Shown here: one piece after another, positions 26,109 to 33,780 of the stretch
Layout: every line of letters begins with the position of its first letter
How positions within the stretch are numbered: the first letter of the stretch is position 1
Source: Pacificispira sp002696645
Lineage (GTDB): Bacteria; Pseudomonadota; Alphaproteobacteria; UBA8366; Aestuariispiraceae
NCBI RefSeq assembly: GCF_048892425.1
Contig: NZ_JBLZHU010000002.1
Location: 1-64,000, forward strand
Length of the DNA: 64,000 nucleotides
Reading direction: 5' to 3'
Program-made: the position numbers and the translations under genes
The notes under the pieces: generated by a model
What the model was told of the DNA's origin: nothing
Seen by the model: the letters and a program-made list of their open reading frames with translations, nothing else
The model's database searches: none

Positions 26109-26891
26109 ATGACCCCATCTGCATCTGTCACCGCCGCCCTGATCATCATCGGGAATGAGGTCCTGTCGGGCCGCACCCATGACAAGAACCTGCCCTATAT
26201 TGCAGAGAAACTGAACGGGGTCGGCGTGCGCCTGACCGAAGCGCGGGTCATTCCAGATATCCCAGACATCATCATTCGCACGATTCGAGAATTGAGCGCC
26301 AGTTTCACCTATGTCTTCACCACCGGGGGAATTGGGCCGACCCATGATGACATCACCGCCGATTGCGTAGCCGAAGCGATGGGGGTTGCCATCGATATTG
26401 ATCCAGAGGCGCTGCGTCGGCTGGAAATCCACTATGAAAATTCCGGGCTTGAGATTAATGAGGCGCGGTTGCGCATGGCGCGTATTCCATCCGGGGCAAC
26501 CCTGATCGACAATCCAATTTCCGCTGCACCGGGATTCCGCATCGGCAATGTCCATGTCATGGCGGGCGTGCCAAAGATTATGCAGGCAATGCTGGATGGC
26601 ATTCTGCCGACCCTGAAAGGCGGACGCCCGATGATATCGATCACGCTGCGCTGCAGCCTGCCGGAGGGGCGCATTGCACAGGGGCTGGGTGCCCTGGCAA
26701 AAGCCTATCCCGATGTCGATTTCGGGTCTTATCCCGCCTGGACGAAGACCGCATTTCAGGTATCCCTGGTGGTGCGCGGGGAAGATCCCGACCGGGTAGA
26801 GCAAGCTGCCCAGGCAGTGGAAGGATTGATACGAGATTTAGGCGACACCGCAGAGCGCATCACAGCATCCGCCCCTACTGCATCAGGTTGA
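26109..26891 (+). CDS. MoCF-domain protein (CinA N-terminal/MoaB-like)
   Basis: A 260-residue protein beginning ASVTAALIIIGNEVLSGRT, followed by VFTTGGIGPTHDDITADCVAEAM, the signature of the MoaB/Mog molybdopterin-binding domain (residues about 5-175). It lacks the C-terminal amidase domain of full CinA, so pyridine nucleotide salvage by that route is not supported. Stand-alone members of this type are common but their substrate is unclear. The ATG at 26109 was chosen since the domain starts directly after it; upstream codons lie within the S9 peptidase gene. Its 3' end overlaps a convergent small membrane gene by 17 bases. Confidence 0.85.
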   Translation: MTPSASVTAALIIIGNEVLSGRTHDKNLPYIAEKLNGVGVRLTEARVIPDIPDIIIRTIRELSASFTYVFTTGGIGPTHDDITADCVAEAMGVAIDIDPEALRRLEIHYENSGLEINEARLRMARIPSGATLIDNPISAAPGFRIGNVHVMAGVPKIMQAMLDGILPTLKGGRPMISITLRCSLPEGRIAQGLGALAKAYPDVDFGSYPAWTKTAFQVSLVVRGEDPDRVEQAAQAVEGLIRDLGDTAERITASAPTASG

Positions 26892-27045
26892 ACAGGATCA
26901 TATAAGTCAGGGCGACAGCGATGGCACAGGCAATCAGCGTGCTGAGCATGCCGGGGCGTGTGCCACTGGCCCGGCGTCGAAACATCAGTATCAGCAGCAC
27001 CGCCCCCAGGGCGACCAGCCCGAAATAGGCCATCCCACGATCCAT
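26875..27045 (-). CDS. small two-helix membrane protein
   Basis: A 56-residue protein starting MDRGMAYFGLVALGAVLLIL behind a GGAGG ribosome site (spacer seven). It has two hydrophobic helices separated by a basic loop (MFRRRASGTRPG), and probably both ends face the same side. No known motif. Its last codons overlap the end of the convergent MoCF-domain gene. Confidence 0.6.
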   Translation of the reverse strand: MDRGMAYFGLVALGAVLLILMFRRRASGTRPGMLSTLIACAIAVALTYMILFNLMQ

Positions 27046-27198
27046 AAATTTGCCTCCAGCTGTTGTCTGATCAGGCCCGATACGGCACAACACGCGATAA
27101 TCACCCTATCCCTGTCATGATGTCGCCGTATTTTTCCGACATTGAATAGGGTGAGCACACCATCTTGGCATTCACCCTGAGCGGGACCTTCACTGTAT

Positions 27199-27492
27199 AT
27201 GAAACAGAGACGACGTAAAATTCGCATGGATCGCGGTGATACGCTGGGCGGCACCGTCCCCTTGTTGCTGCGCGACAGCATTACCGCCAATGGGACCAGT
27301 GGTCGTTTTCTGCACAAGGACCGCCGGACCGGGCCGGGATGGCGTGCCTGGCTGATCTTCTTCGCCGTCTTGCTGATCGGGGCCTTTGTCGCTTGGCTGA
27401 CCCTGCCGGAACTGGTCAGCAATCTGGGCCTGCCGACGGCCAATGACATCCTGGACCGAATTCAGACCTTCTTTTCTGTTCCAGACGCCTAA
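27199..27492 (+). CDS. hypothetical single-pass membrane protein
   Basis: A 97-residue frame with a very basic N-terminus (MKQRRRKIRMDRGD) and one membrane helix (WLIFFAVLLIGAFVAWL, residues about 51-67); the N-terminus is predicted to stay in the cytosol. Codon bias matches its neighbours. An alternative ATG at 27226 exists and neither start has a strong ribosome site. It lies 84 bases upstream of tRNA-Leu. No family recognised. Confidence 0.5.
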   Translation: MKQRRRKIRMDRGDTLGGTVPLLLRDSITANGTSGRFLHKDRRTGPGWRAWLIFFAVLLIGAFVAWLTLPELVSNLGLPTANDILDRIQTFFSVPDA

Positions 27493-27575
27493 ATCCCCAT
27501 CGTCTAACTTGCGCCCGGAAACCGAGGCGGGTACTCTCCCGCCCGGTCGAAAGAGGTATGCTCTCAAGACCCGCT

Positions 27576-27661
27576 GCGGGCGTGGCGAAATGGTAGACGC
27601 AAGGGACTTAAAATCCCTCGGGCTTTAGCCCGTGCCGGTTCGAGTCCGGCCGCCCGCACCA
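27576..27661 (+). tRNA. tRNA-Leu (anticodon UAA)
   Basis: An 86-base class II tRNA. Acceptor stem GCGGGCG (27576-27582) pairs with CGCCCGC before ACCA. The anticodon stem AGGGA/TCCCT encloses loop CTTAAAA with anticodon TAA at 27609-27611. A long variable arm (CGGGCTTTAGCCCG) and the T arm GCCGGTTCGAGTCCGGC are intact. CCA is encoded. Confidence 0.97.
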
Positions 27662-27687
27662 AGGTTTTCCCACACTATGATTTCCAA

Positions 27688-28167
27688 TCAGGAATTATGC
27701 GACTCCCCCTCTACTGACTGGTTCGGTTGCGCCAGGGCCATCAGGTCCTGACGCAAGGCCACGCCATCCGGTTGTTGCAGCAATTGATCGACCGCATCAT
27801 GGGTGCGGCGCCAGATTGGCAGGGCGGCCTTCAGGGTGTCGCGCCCGGCATCGGTCAGGGTTAAGCGCCGGGCGCGCGCATCTTTCTCATCCGGCAGAAC
27901 CGTCACCAATCCGCGCCGCTGCAGGGGTTTCAGGGCGGCGGTCAGGGTGGTGCGGTCCATGCCCAGCAAGGGCACAAGGTCGCTGATCCTGGGGCCATTT
28001 GGCCTGTTCAGCGACATCAGCAGGGAAAACTGGCCATTCGTAATATCCAGGGGGCGCAGGGCCTCGTCAAAGCGGCGGGCCAGCATTCGGGCCGCCCGCT
28101 GGACATACAGGCACAGGCAGCGGTCCCGTACTTCAAGTGTTGTTGAGAGGGGCAGATCGTCATCCAT
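27688..28167 (-). CDS. MarR-family transcriptional repressor
   Basis: A winged-helix protein of about 159 residues with the MarR core ITNGQFSLLMSLNRPNGPRISDLVPLLGMDRTTLTAALKPLQRRGLVTVLPDEKDARARRLTLTDAG, including the DxRxxxxxLT wing motif. I prefer the ATG at 28167, six bases after TTGGA; an ATG two codons earlier is possible. It is divergent from a DUF1428/GST pair, and a 24-bp palindrome lies between them inside the promoter, so it probably represses those genes until a phenolic, electrophilic or oxidising inducer appears; the inducer is inference. Confidence 0.9.
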   Translation of the reverse strand: MDDDLPLSTTLEVRDRCLCLYVQRAARMLARRFDEALRPLDITNGQFSLLMSLNRPNGPRISDLVPLLGMDRTTLTAALKPLQRRGLVTVLPDEKDARARRLTLTDAGRDTLKAALPIWRRTHDAVDQLLQQPDGVALRQDLMALAQPNQSVEGESHNS

Positions 28168-28179
28168 TATCATTCCAAT

Positions 28180-28203
28180 ATATACGTTGACATCAACGTA
28201 TAT
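28180..28203. promoter_or_regulatory. MarR operator (24-bp perfect palindrome)
   Basis: Arms ATATACGTTGA (28180-28190) and TCAACGTATAT (28193-28203) with a CA spacer. It overlaps the -35 element and spacer of the divergent promoter, and its left end lies 13 bases from the chosen marR start, so one dimer could control both directions. Confidence 0.75.
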
Positions 28204-28215
28204 GTCAAGTTATAG
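28187..28215 (+). promoter_or_regulatory. sigma-70 promoter of the DUF1428/GST operon
   Basis: Perfect TTGACA (28187-28192), 17-base spacer, and TTATAG (28210-28215). It is the best promoter match in the window and is embedded in the MarR palindrome. The leader to the first gene is about 165 bases and otherwise unremarkable. Confidence 0.75.
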
Positions 28216-28389
28216 AACGTACCAGACATACCGTCAGGACCGTTTCTATCCGTCGATGGATGGGCAGTCCATTGGGATTTCACGCGTCCAGGGCTGGACA
28301 AAGGCTGGGCATGGGCTGGGCGCTCGCCTGTGTCCTGATCATCGCAGCGGCAATCGATTGGCCGCCAATAACAGAAAGGACCAGGGGAG

Positions 28390-28743
28390 ATGACCTATAT
28401 CAGTGGCTTTTTGTTGGCCGTCCCGACTGAAAACAAGGCGGTCTATAAAGAAATGGCAGAGGTGGCCTGGCCGATCTTTAAATCCTATGGATGTCTGTCC
28501 ATGCGCGAAAACTGGGGCAACAGTGTTCCAGACGGCAAGGTCACATCCTTTCCCATGGCGGTTAAGAAAGAAGAAAATGAAACCGTCGTCTTTTCCTGGA
28601 TGGAATGGCCGGATCAGGAAACCTGTGAAAAATGTTTCGCGGCAATGATGGATGATCCGCGCATGAAGGACATGCCCAAAATGCCCTTTGACGGGATGCG
28701 CATGATGTGGGGCGGGTTTGAAGAACTCGTCCGGTTTGACTGA
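28390..28743 (+). CDS. DUF1428 family protein (YbaA-like)
   Basis: A 117-residue protein of the dimeric alpha/beta-barrel (ferredoxin-like) superfamily, matching DUF1428: MTYISGFLLAVPTENKAVY at the start and the conserved VVFSWMEWPDQETCEK and FDGMRMMWGGFE. The biochemical role of the family is not established; stress-associated expression is reported for relatives. Ribosome site GGGGAG lies directly before the ATG. It shares a MarR-controlled promoter with the downstream GST-like gene, 25 bases later. Confidence 0.88.
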   Translation: MTYISGFLLAVPTENKAVYKEMAEVAWPIFKSYGCLSMRENWGNSVPDGKVTSFPMAVKKEENETVVFSWMEWPDQETCEKCFAAMMDDPRMKDMPKMPFDGMRMMWGGFEELVRFD

Positions 28744-28768
28744 CCCCTTCACGCTAAGGAATTTAGCC

Positions 28769-29416
28769 ATGACCATTACGATCAGCGCCTTTGCTTGGGT
28801 TCCCCCTTTCGCACAGGGTTATGTAAAAGATATCCGCGCCCGCTGGGCCCTGGCCGAAGCCGGGTTGGACTATAACCTGCACCTGTTGTCAGATGGCGCA
28901 CAGGATCAACCGGACTATCGTGCCTGGCAGCCGTTCGGCCAGGTTCCCGCCTATCGCGATGAGACGGTTGAATTGTTCGAATCCGGTGCGATCGTATTGC
29001 ATATTGCGAGTCTGTCAGACGCGCTTGCGCCCCGGTCCAAACAGGAAGCGGCGCAAATTCAGGCCTGGGTCATCGCCGCACTAAATTCAGTAGAACCCAA
29101 AGTCGAGAATTTGATCCTGCCAGCCATCTTTCATGCGGGGGAGGCCTGGGTATCTGAATTCCGCCCCCATGCAGAAAATCTGTTGGCATTGCGCCTGAAG
29201 TCCCTCTCCGGTTGGATGAAAGGGCGCGACTGGCTGGTGGGGCGGTTCACCGTGGCCGATATCATCATGGCGACCGTCCTGCGTGGCGTGCAGGCAGAAC
29301 CGGTCCTGCAGGACCATCCCGACCTAGTGGCCTATCTGGACCGGTGCCTGGCCCGCCCCGCCTTCAAGAAAGCCCTGGATGCGCAACTGGATACATTCAC
29401 CAAGAATGCCCCCTAA
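28769..29416 (+). CDS. glutathione S-transferase family protein
   Basis: A 215-residue protein with a thioredoxin-fold N-terminal domain (WVPPFAQGYVKDIRARWALAEAGL, with the FGQVPAYRDETVELFESGAIV cis-proline and ES glutathione-binding segment) and a helical C-terminal domain (GRFTVADIIMATVLRG). GSTs conjugate glutathione to electrophiles or reduce peroxides; the substrate is not evident. The start ATG at 28769 has AAGGA eight bases upstream. Co-regulation with DUF1428 by the MarR repressor suggests a detoxification response. Confidence 0.88.
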   Translation: MTITISAFAWVPPFAQGYVKDIRARWALAEAGLDYNLHLLSDGAQDQPDYRAWQPFGQVPAYRDETVELFESGAIVLHIASLSDALAPRSKQEAAQIQAWVIAALNSVEPKVENLILPAIFHAGEAWVSEFRPHAENLLALRLKSLSGWMKGRDWLVGRFTVADIIMATVLRGVQAEPVLQDHPDLVAYLDRCLARPAFKKALDAQLDTFTKNAP

Positions 29417-29452
29417 CCTGGACTGCCGCGCAGGCCCCTTTTCAGCAGATAC

Positions 29453-29490
29453 GCCGTCGCAACCGGGTCCGCTTGCGACGGCTTTGCTTT
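29453..29490 (+). terminator. intrinsic terminator of the DUF1428/GST operon
   Basis: A 10-bp perfect stem, GCCGTCGCAA (29453-29462) with TTGCGACGGC (29473-29482), followed by TTTGCTTT. Confidence 0.8.
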
Positions 29491-29821
29491 GTATTCCACA
29501 ATCCTAATGAGATTCAAATCCTGTTGTTCGCCAGACGATAAAATTTACCATTTAGAACACTTCACTAAGACGTTATTACATAGATTGAGTCTTTAATAAG
29601 AAATTGAAATTATTGTATAATTCTTTCTGGGTTTTCACCGAATGAAAAGATTCACTTAACGTAATGGTTGAAAGGCCTTATTGTGTCCCTAAGTACCCGT
29701 CAATCAAAGGAGTTTACGCTCCCATTTTTGAAAATTTAGGGCACACCAGCATATTGCTTTCTTTCTTTTAAGAATAGCTACATTGTTCGGATAAGCCCTG
29801 CAATTCAAAGGGGTCATATTT
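29491..29821. other. AT-rich intergenic region before the EAL gene
   Basis: No gene is visible. It is clearly more AT-rich than its surroundings. A perfect TATAAT at 29616-29621 has no good -35 partner. A weak GGAG-TTTACG-CTCC hairpin at 29709-29722 is followed by CATTTTT. Together these could mark a short RNA or the promoter and leader of the EAL gene. Confidence 0.35.
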
Positions 29822-31477
29822 ATGATTAAGTCCATTTTTACCCCTATTGGTGGTTTGCTGACGCAAATCATCAGTCTGGGGCTTATCTGTATATGTCTTC
29901 CACTTATTGCCTATCTTGTCTATGAAACCGGGGGGACCCAACTGTCCTGGCCCTATCTGATGATTCTACCGATTGCGCTGGGGGCAATGATTTTCAAGAT
30001 CCCAGGCGGTGTGCTGACCGGCGTTGCGGGGGCGCTTCTGCTTGGCCCCTACATGCCGCTGGATACAGTTCAAAACATTGCGCAGAGCGAAGAAAATTGG
30101 CTTCTTCGGACCGGCTTTTTTGTGATCATTGGCGGGTTTATCGGCGCATTAGCGGATTTCCTGGATCGCCAAAGAATAAATCAAGATCGGTTGAGCCGGA
30201 TAGATCCCGACACTGGATTGACCTTGTTTGGCAAACTGCCTACCGATGACAGATTTATGCGAAATCAATCAAACGAGGCAACGATCTGTGTGGTTCGGCT
30301 GCACAATTATCGGGATGTTCAGACTGTATTTGGCTATACAATCGCCACAGAATTTTCCACGAAGGCATTTCTGACCCTTAAGGCACATCTGAACGCGCAA
30401 GACTTTCAACTTTTTAAAATCGGCGCCTCAGCGCTGGGGGTGGTTCACAACAATGCCCTGAAGGATGCGCAACGACACATTGCTATTTTAATAGCAGCAA
30501 TTCCGAAACGGGTAATTGTCAACAACATCCCCCTTCCGGTTCGATACACGGTTGGAATAGCCACGACCGATCAAGTGGAGCAGATACATCATAAAGCCAT
30601 GGATAAGGCGCTGTTTGCCTCTGAAGTGGCGATCAAAATGCCGTCACACATTGCGACCTTCAATGCTTTGCAGCATGAAAATACGCGCGAGAACCTGATT
30701 TTGATGGATGACCTGTATAAGGATCTGTCACAGGGCTGCCTTTCCATTGTGTATCAACCCAAACTGTCTCTGGACGATAATATGATTACCGGAGCGGAAG
30801 CGTTGCTGAGATGGAACAGCCCTCGGCATGGCGTTGTACCACCGGATAAATTCATCCCCCTTGCAGAGAAAGCCGGTCTGATCGGGGAAGTAACGAAATG
30901 GGTCCTAGATAAGGTCAGCCAGGAATTGGTTGATTGGCGCAAGGCGGGGATACCGATTGATATGTCCATCAATCTGTCGGGCAATGATCTGTCGGACAAT
31001 GAAATTCTGGCTGTTCTCAGCGACCTTCCAACCCGTATGGGAAGCGACTTTAATGGCATTGAGCTGGAATTGACCGAAACCGGCCTTGTCCAGGATTTCG
31101 ATGCCGCAATGGTGACTTTGCAGAAACTGCAATCGATTGGTTATAGAATTGCCATCGATGATTTTGGCACAGGGTATTCCACCCTTGAACAGTTCAAATT
31201 GCTGACAGTCGATACCGTGAAGATTGATAAATCATTTGTGCAGGATTTCGCTTCCTCGAAAGATTCTCAGAACATCGTCAATGCTGCCATTTCAATCTGC
31301 GGCTCCAGAGATGTGAAAATCGTTGCCGAGGGGGTGGAAACCGAAGCCGTCTTGAACAAGCTGAAAATCGCCGGTTGTCATTATGCTCAGGGTTATTTCA
31401 TTGCAAAGCCAATGAGTGGTAAGGACTTCACGGCTTGGCTTTCCAAACAGGCTTATCCTGGGAAAATTTCCGCGTAA
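29822..31477 (+). CDS. membrane c-di-GMP phosphodiesterase with degenerate GGDEF domain
   Basis: A 551-residue protein with three or four N-terminal membrane helices (about residues 10-120), a degenerate GGDEF domain (about 130-280; the signature is replaced by IGASALG, so no cyclase activity) and a complete EAL domain (about 300-545). EAL motifs are present in order: AEALLRW, NLSGNDL, ELTETGL, IDDFGTGYSTL, VKIDKSFV, VAEGVETEA and QGYFIAKP. The conserved metal and catalytic residues (E, N, E, DD, K, E, Q) are all visible, so it should hydrolyse c-di-GMP. It is monocistronic. Confidence 0.92.
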   Translation: MIKSIFTPIGGLLTQIISLGLICICLPLIAYLVYETGGTQLSWPYLMILPIALGAMIFKIPGGVLTGVAGALLLGPYMPLDTVQNIAQSEENWLLRTGFFVIIGGFIGALADFLDRQRINQDRLSRIDPDTGLTLFGKLPTDDRFMRNQSNEATICVVRLHNYRDVQTVFGYTIATEFSTKAFLTLKAHLNAQDFQLFKIGASALGVVHNNALKDAQRHIAILIAAIPKRVIVNNIPLPVRYTVGIATTDQVEQIHHKAMDKALFASEVAIKMPSHIATFNALQHENTRENLILMDDLYKDLSQGCLSIVYQPKLSLDDNMITGAEALLRWNSPRHGVVPPDKFIPLAEKAGLIGEVTKWVLDKVSQELVDWRKAGIPIDMSINLSGNDLSDNEILAVLSDLPTRMGSDFNGIELELTETGLVQDFDAAMVTLQKLQSIGYRIAIDDFGTGYSTLEQFKLLTVDTVKIDKSFVQDFASSKDSQNIVNAAISICGSRDVKIVAEGVETEAVLNKLKIAGCHYAQGYFIAKPMSGKDFTAWLSKQAYPGKISA

Positions 31478-31625
31478 ACGTCCAGCCTCCGCTAGGCCAA
31501 AAGCAATGAGTCCCAAACGATTGCGGCTGTTTCCCGTGAGTGGTTGCACAATATTGCTTTTCCCATCCGGTGGGCTGGGCTAACACCCTTGCAGGATTTG
31601 CCTTTGTTAAACGGATAAAAGAGCT

Positions 31626-32528
31626 ATGAGCAATCGGGATTTGCGTGGAAAACCAGTTGCGGACAGAATCTTAAATGCGGTTCAGGCGGATATTGAGCAT
31701 TTTACGGCTGCAGGCTGGCCGCCAAAGCTGATTTCCATCACGGTTGGTGATGTGGAGGCCGTGGCTGTCTATGTCCGCAACCAGCGTCGCGTGGCGGAGC
31801 GGATTGGCATCGCCTTTGAGGAGCGGCATTTTCCAGGCGATGTGACCCAGCAGGAAATGGAAGTCGCCATCGCGACCATGAATGTCGACCCGCGCGTCAC
31901 GGGCATCATTATTCAGCGCCCCGTGCCTGCGCAAATTTCCATTAAGGCGCTGCAAAGTGCCGTGCATCCGTTCAAGGATGTTGAAGGGATGAACCCGACC
32001 TCTATCGGCAATATCGTCTATAACGAAATCGATCTGGCACCCTGCACCGCCGCAGCCTCTGTCGAGTTGCTGCGCAGCACCAATCTGCCCATGCAGGGAT
32101 TGGAAGTCGTTGTCATCGGGCATTCGGAAATCGTTGGCAAGCCCATCGCCTTTATGTTGATGGCGGAAGGCGCGACGGTCACCGTCTGTCACCATATGAC
32201 CCGCGCTGTTTCCATTCATTCCAGACGTGCCGATGCGGTCTTCGTCGCAGTCGGGCGCCCGAAACTGGTGACAGCCGATATGATCAAGCCTGGCGCGGCG
32301 GTGATCGATATCGGTATCAATGCCATCACCAAAGAAGATGGCACAGAGGGATTGTGCGGGGACGTCGATTACGAAGGCGTGTCAGAGGTCGCCGGCTGGA
32401 TTACGCCCGTCCCCGGTGGCGTTGGTCCGGTCACCGTTGCCCTGTTGATGCGCAACACGATCAACGCGCTGAAACGCCAAAAGGCCGCCTATGAGGCCCA
32501 TTTTAAACTAACAGATGCTGCGGAGTAG
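31626..32528 (+). CDS. folD: FolD homologue lacking the catalytic lysine
   Basis: A 300-residue protein with the complete FolD fold: YVRNQRRVAERIGI, VTGIIIQRPVP, HPFKDVEGMNP, the NADP-binding GHSEIVGKP and the C-terminal TPVPGGVGPVT. FolD normally interconverts methylene-, methenyl- and 10-formyl-tetrahydrofolate. Aligned with E. coli FolD, Tyr50 (here Tyr49) and Gln98 (Gln97) are kept, but catalytic Lys54 is Gln53 and Asp121 is Glu120. Cyclohydrolase activity is therefore doubtful, while NADP-dependent dehydrogenase or another activity may remain. Its stop is three bases before the start of a class V aminotransferase-like gene. A normal FolD may exist elsewhere in the genome. Confidence 0.85.
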   Translation: MSNRDLRGKPVADRILNAVQADIEHFTAAGWPPKLISITVGDVEAVAVYVRNQRRVAERIGIAFEERHFPGDVTQQEMEVAIATMNVDPRVTGIIIQRPVPAQISIKALQSAVHPFKDVEGMNPTSIGNIVYNEIDLAPCTAAASVELLRSTNLPMQGLEVVVIGHSEIVGKPIAFMLMAEGATVTVCHHMTRAVSIHSRRADAVFVAVGRPKLVTADMIKPGAAVIDIGINAITKEDGTEGLCGDVDYEGVSEVAGWITPVPGGVGPVTVALLMRNTINALKRQKAAYEAHFKLTDAAE

Positions 32529-32531
32529 GTT

Positions 32532-33773
32532 TTGAGCGATATTCTGGATGTAGATTTTTGCCGTTCGCAATTTCCCCTGCTGGCGCAAACTGAGGCGGAT
32601 GCCTATTTCGAAAGCGCTGGTGGATCTTATGTGCCCCAACAGGTGATCCAGGCCATGTCGCATTTCATGCGCGACAGCCAGACCCAGCCGGAATGGCCCT
32701 TTGCTGCGGCAAAACGGGGTAAGGCCCAGATCGACAAGGCCCAGAAGGGCATTGCCGCGCTTTTTAACATCAGCCCGGACGAATTGGTCATCGGACCGTC
32801 AACCACGCTGAATGCCTATGTCCTGTCCCATGCCTTGCGGCCCGGCATGGCGGACGGTGATGCGATTGTTGTCACCAATCAGGATCATGAAGCCAATGGC
32901 GGCTGTTGGCGGCGTTTGGCCGATACGGGTATCGACGTTCGTGAATGGCGCATTGATCCAAAGACGGGCGACCTGGACCCGGCGGATCTGACGCCCCTGC
33001 TTGCAGATGGTAAGGTCAAGCTGGTCGCCTTTCCCCATGTATCCAATATCGTTGGGTCGATTAATGATGTGGCGGCTATCACCCGCCAGGCTCATCAGGC
33101 CGGGGCGATGGTGGTGGTCGATGGCGTTGCTGCCGTGGCCCATACCCTACCCGATCTGGTGGCGCTGGATGTCGATTTTTATATGTTCAGCTTCTATAAG
33201 TTATACGGCCCGCATCTGGCCATGTTGTATGGCAAGAAGGCCCGCATCGATGCGGTCGCCAACCAGAACCACTTTTTTCATGATGGCAATGGCGCTGCGA
33301 TGCTGAATCCTGGCGGCACCAATTACGAATCCGCAGGCGCGATTGGCGGCATTCTGGATTATCTGGATACGGTCCACGACCACCATTTCGACACCCCCTC
33401 CAATGATCCACGCAGCCGGGCGGTTCAGGTTTACACGCTGTTCCAGCAGCAGGAAGCAACGGTCATGGCGCGGTTTCTGGCCTGGCTGGAAACCCGTCCG
33501 GAGATCCGCCTGATTGGACGGCAGGAGTCTGACCCGGCACGGCGGGCGGCGACATTTTCGCTGGATATTCCAGGACATTCGCCAGAGGCGCTGGCAATCG
33601 CCCTTGCGGAACGGGGTCTATGCGTTGGGGCAGGCCATTTCTATGGGCGACGCTGTGTCGAAGCCCTGGGCATTGATCCTGAAATCGGTGTCCTGCGCGT
33701 CTCAATGGTGCATTATTCCACCGTTCCGGAAGTGGACCGCCTGACGAACGCCCTGGACGCATTGCTGTCCTAG
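32532..33773 (+). CDS. class V aminotransferase-like protein (VC1184/TIGR01976-type)
   Basis: A 413-residue PLP fold-type I enzyme related to SufS-type cysteine desulfurases. The PLP lysine lies in MFSFYKLYGPH and the aspartate in VVVDGVAAVAH. The loop that holds the desulfurase cysteine (RxGHHC in SufS) is VGAGHFYGRRC here, with no cysteine in the usual place, so desulfurase activity is unlikely. The start is a TTG at 32532 with GGAG six bases upstream; it lies three bases after the FolD-like stop, implying translational coupling. The substrate is unknown. Confidence 0.8.
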   Translation: MSDILDVDFCRSQFPLLAQTEADAYFESAGGSYVPQQVIQAMSHFMRDSQTQPEWPFAAAKRGKAQIDKAQKGIAALFNISPDELVIGPSTTLNAYVLSHALRPGMADGDAIVVTNQDHEANGGCWRRLADTGIDVREWRIDPKTGDLDPADLTPLLADGKVKLVAFPHVSNIVGSINDVAAITRQAHQAGAMVVVDGVAAVAHTLPDLVALDVDFYMFSFYKLYGPHLAMLYGKKARIDAVANQNHFFHDGNGAAMLNPGGTNYESAGAIGGILDYLDTVHDHHFDTPSNDPRSRAVQVYTLFQQQEATVMARFLAWLETRPEIRLIGRQESDPARRAATFSLDIPGHSPEALAIALAERGLCVGAGHFYGRRCVEALGIDPEIGVLRVSMVHYSTVPEVDRLTNALDALLS

Positions 33774-33780
33774 AACTGCG

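Noticed and set aside
24872..26185. A 437-codon minus-strand frame over the S9 peptidase and MoCF genes
   Set aside because: Both plus-strand genes are well supported; the antisense frame has no family features.
26109..26891. Naming the MoCF-domain protein as full CinA
   Set aside because: The C-terminal nicotinamide-nucleotide amidase domain is missing.
32532..33773. Naming the class V enzyme as SufS/cysteine desulfurase
   Set aside because: The desulfurase cysteine is absent from the expected loop and no suf genes are near.
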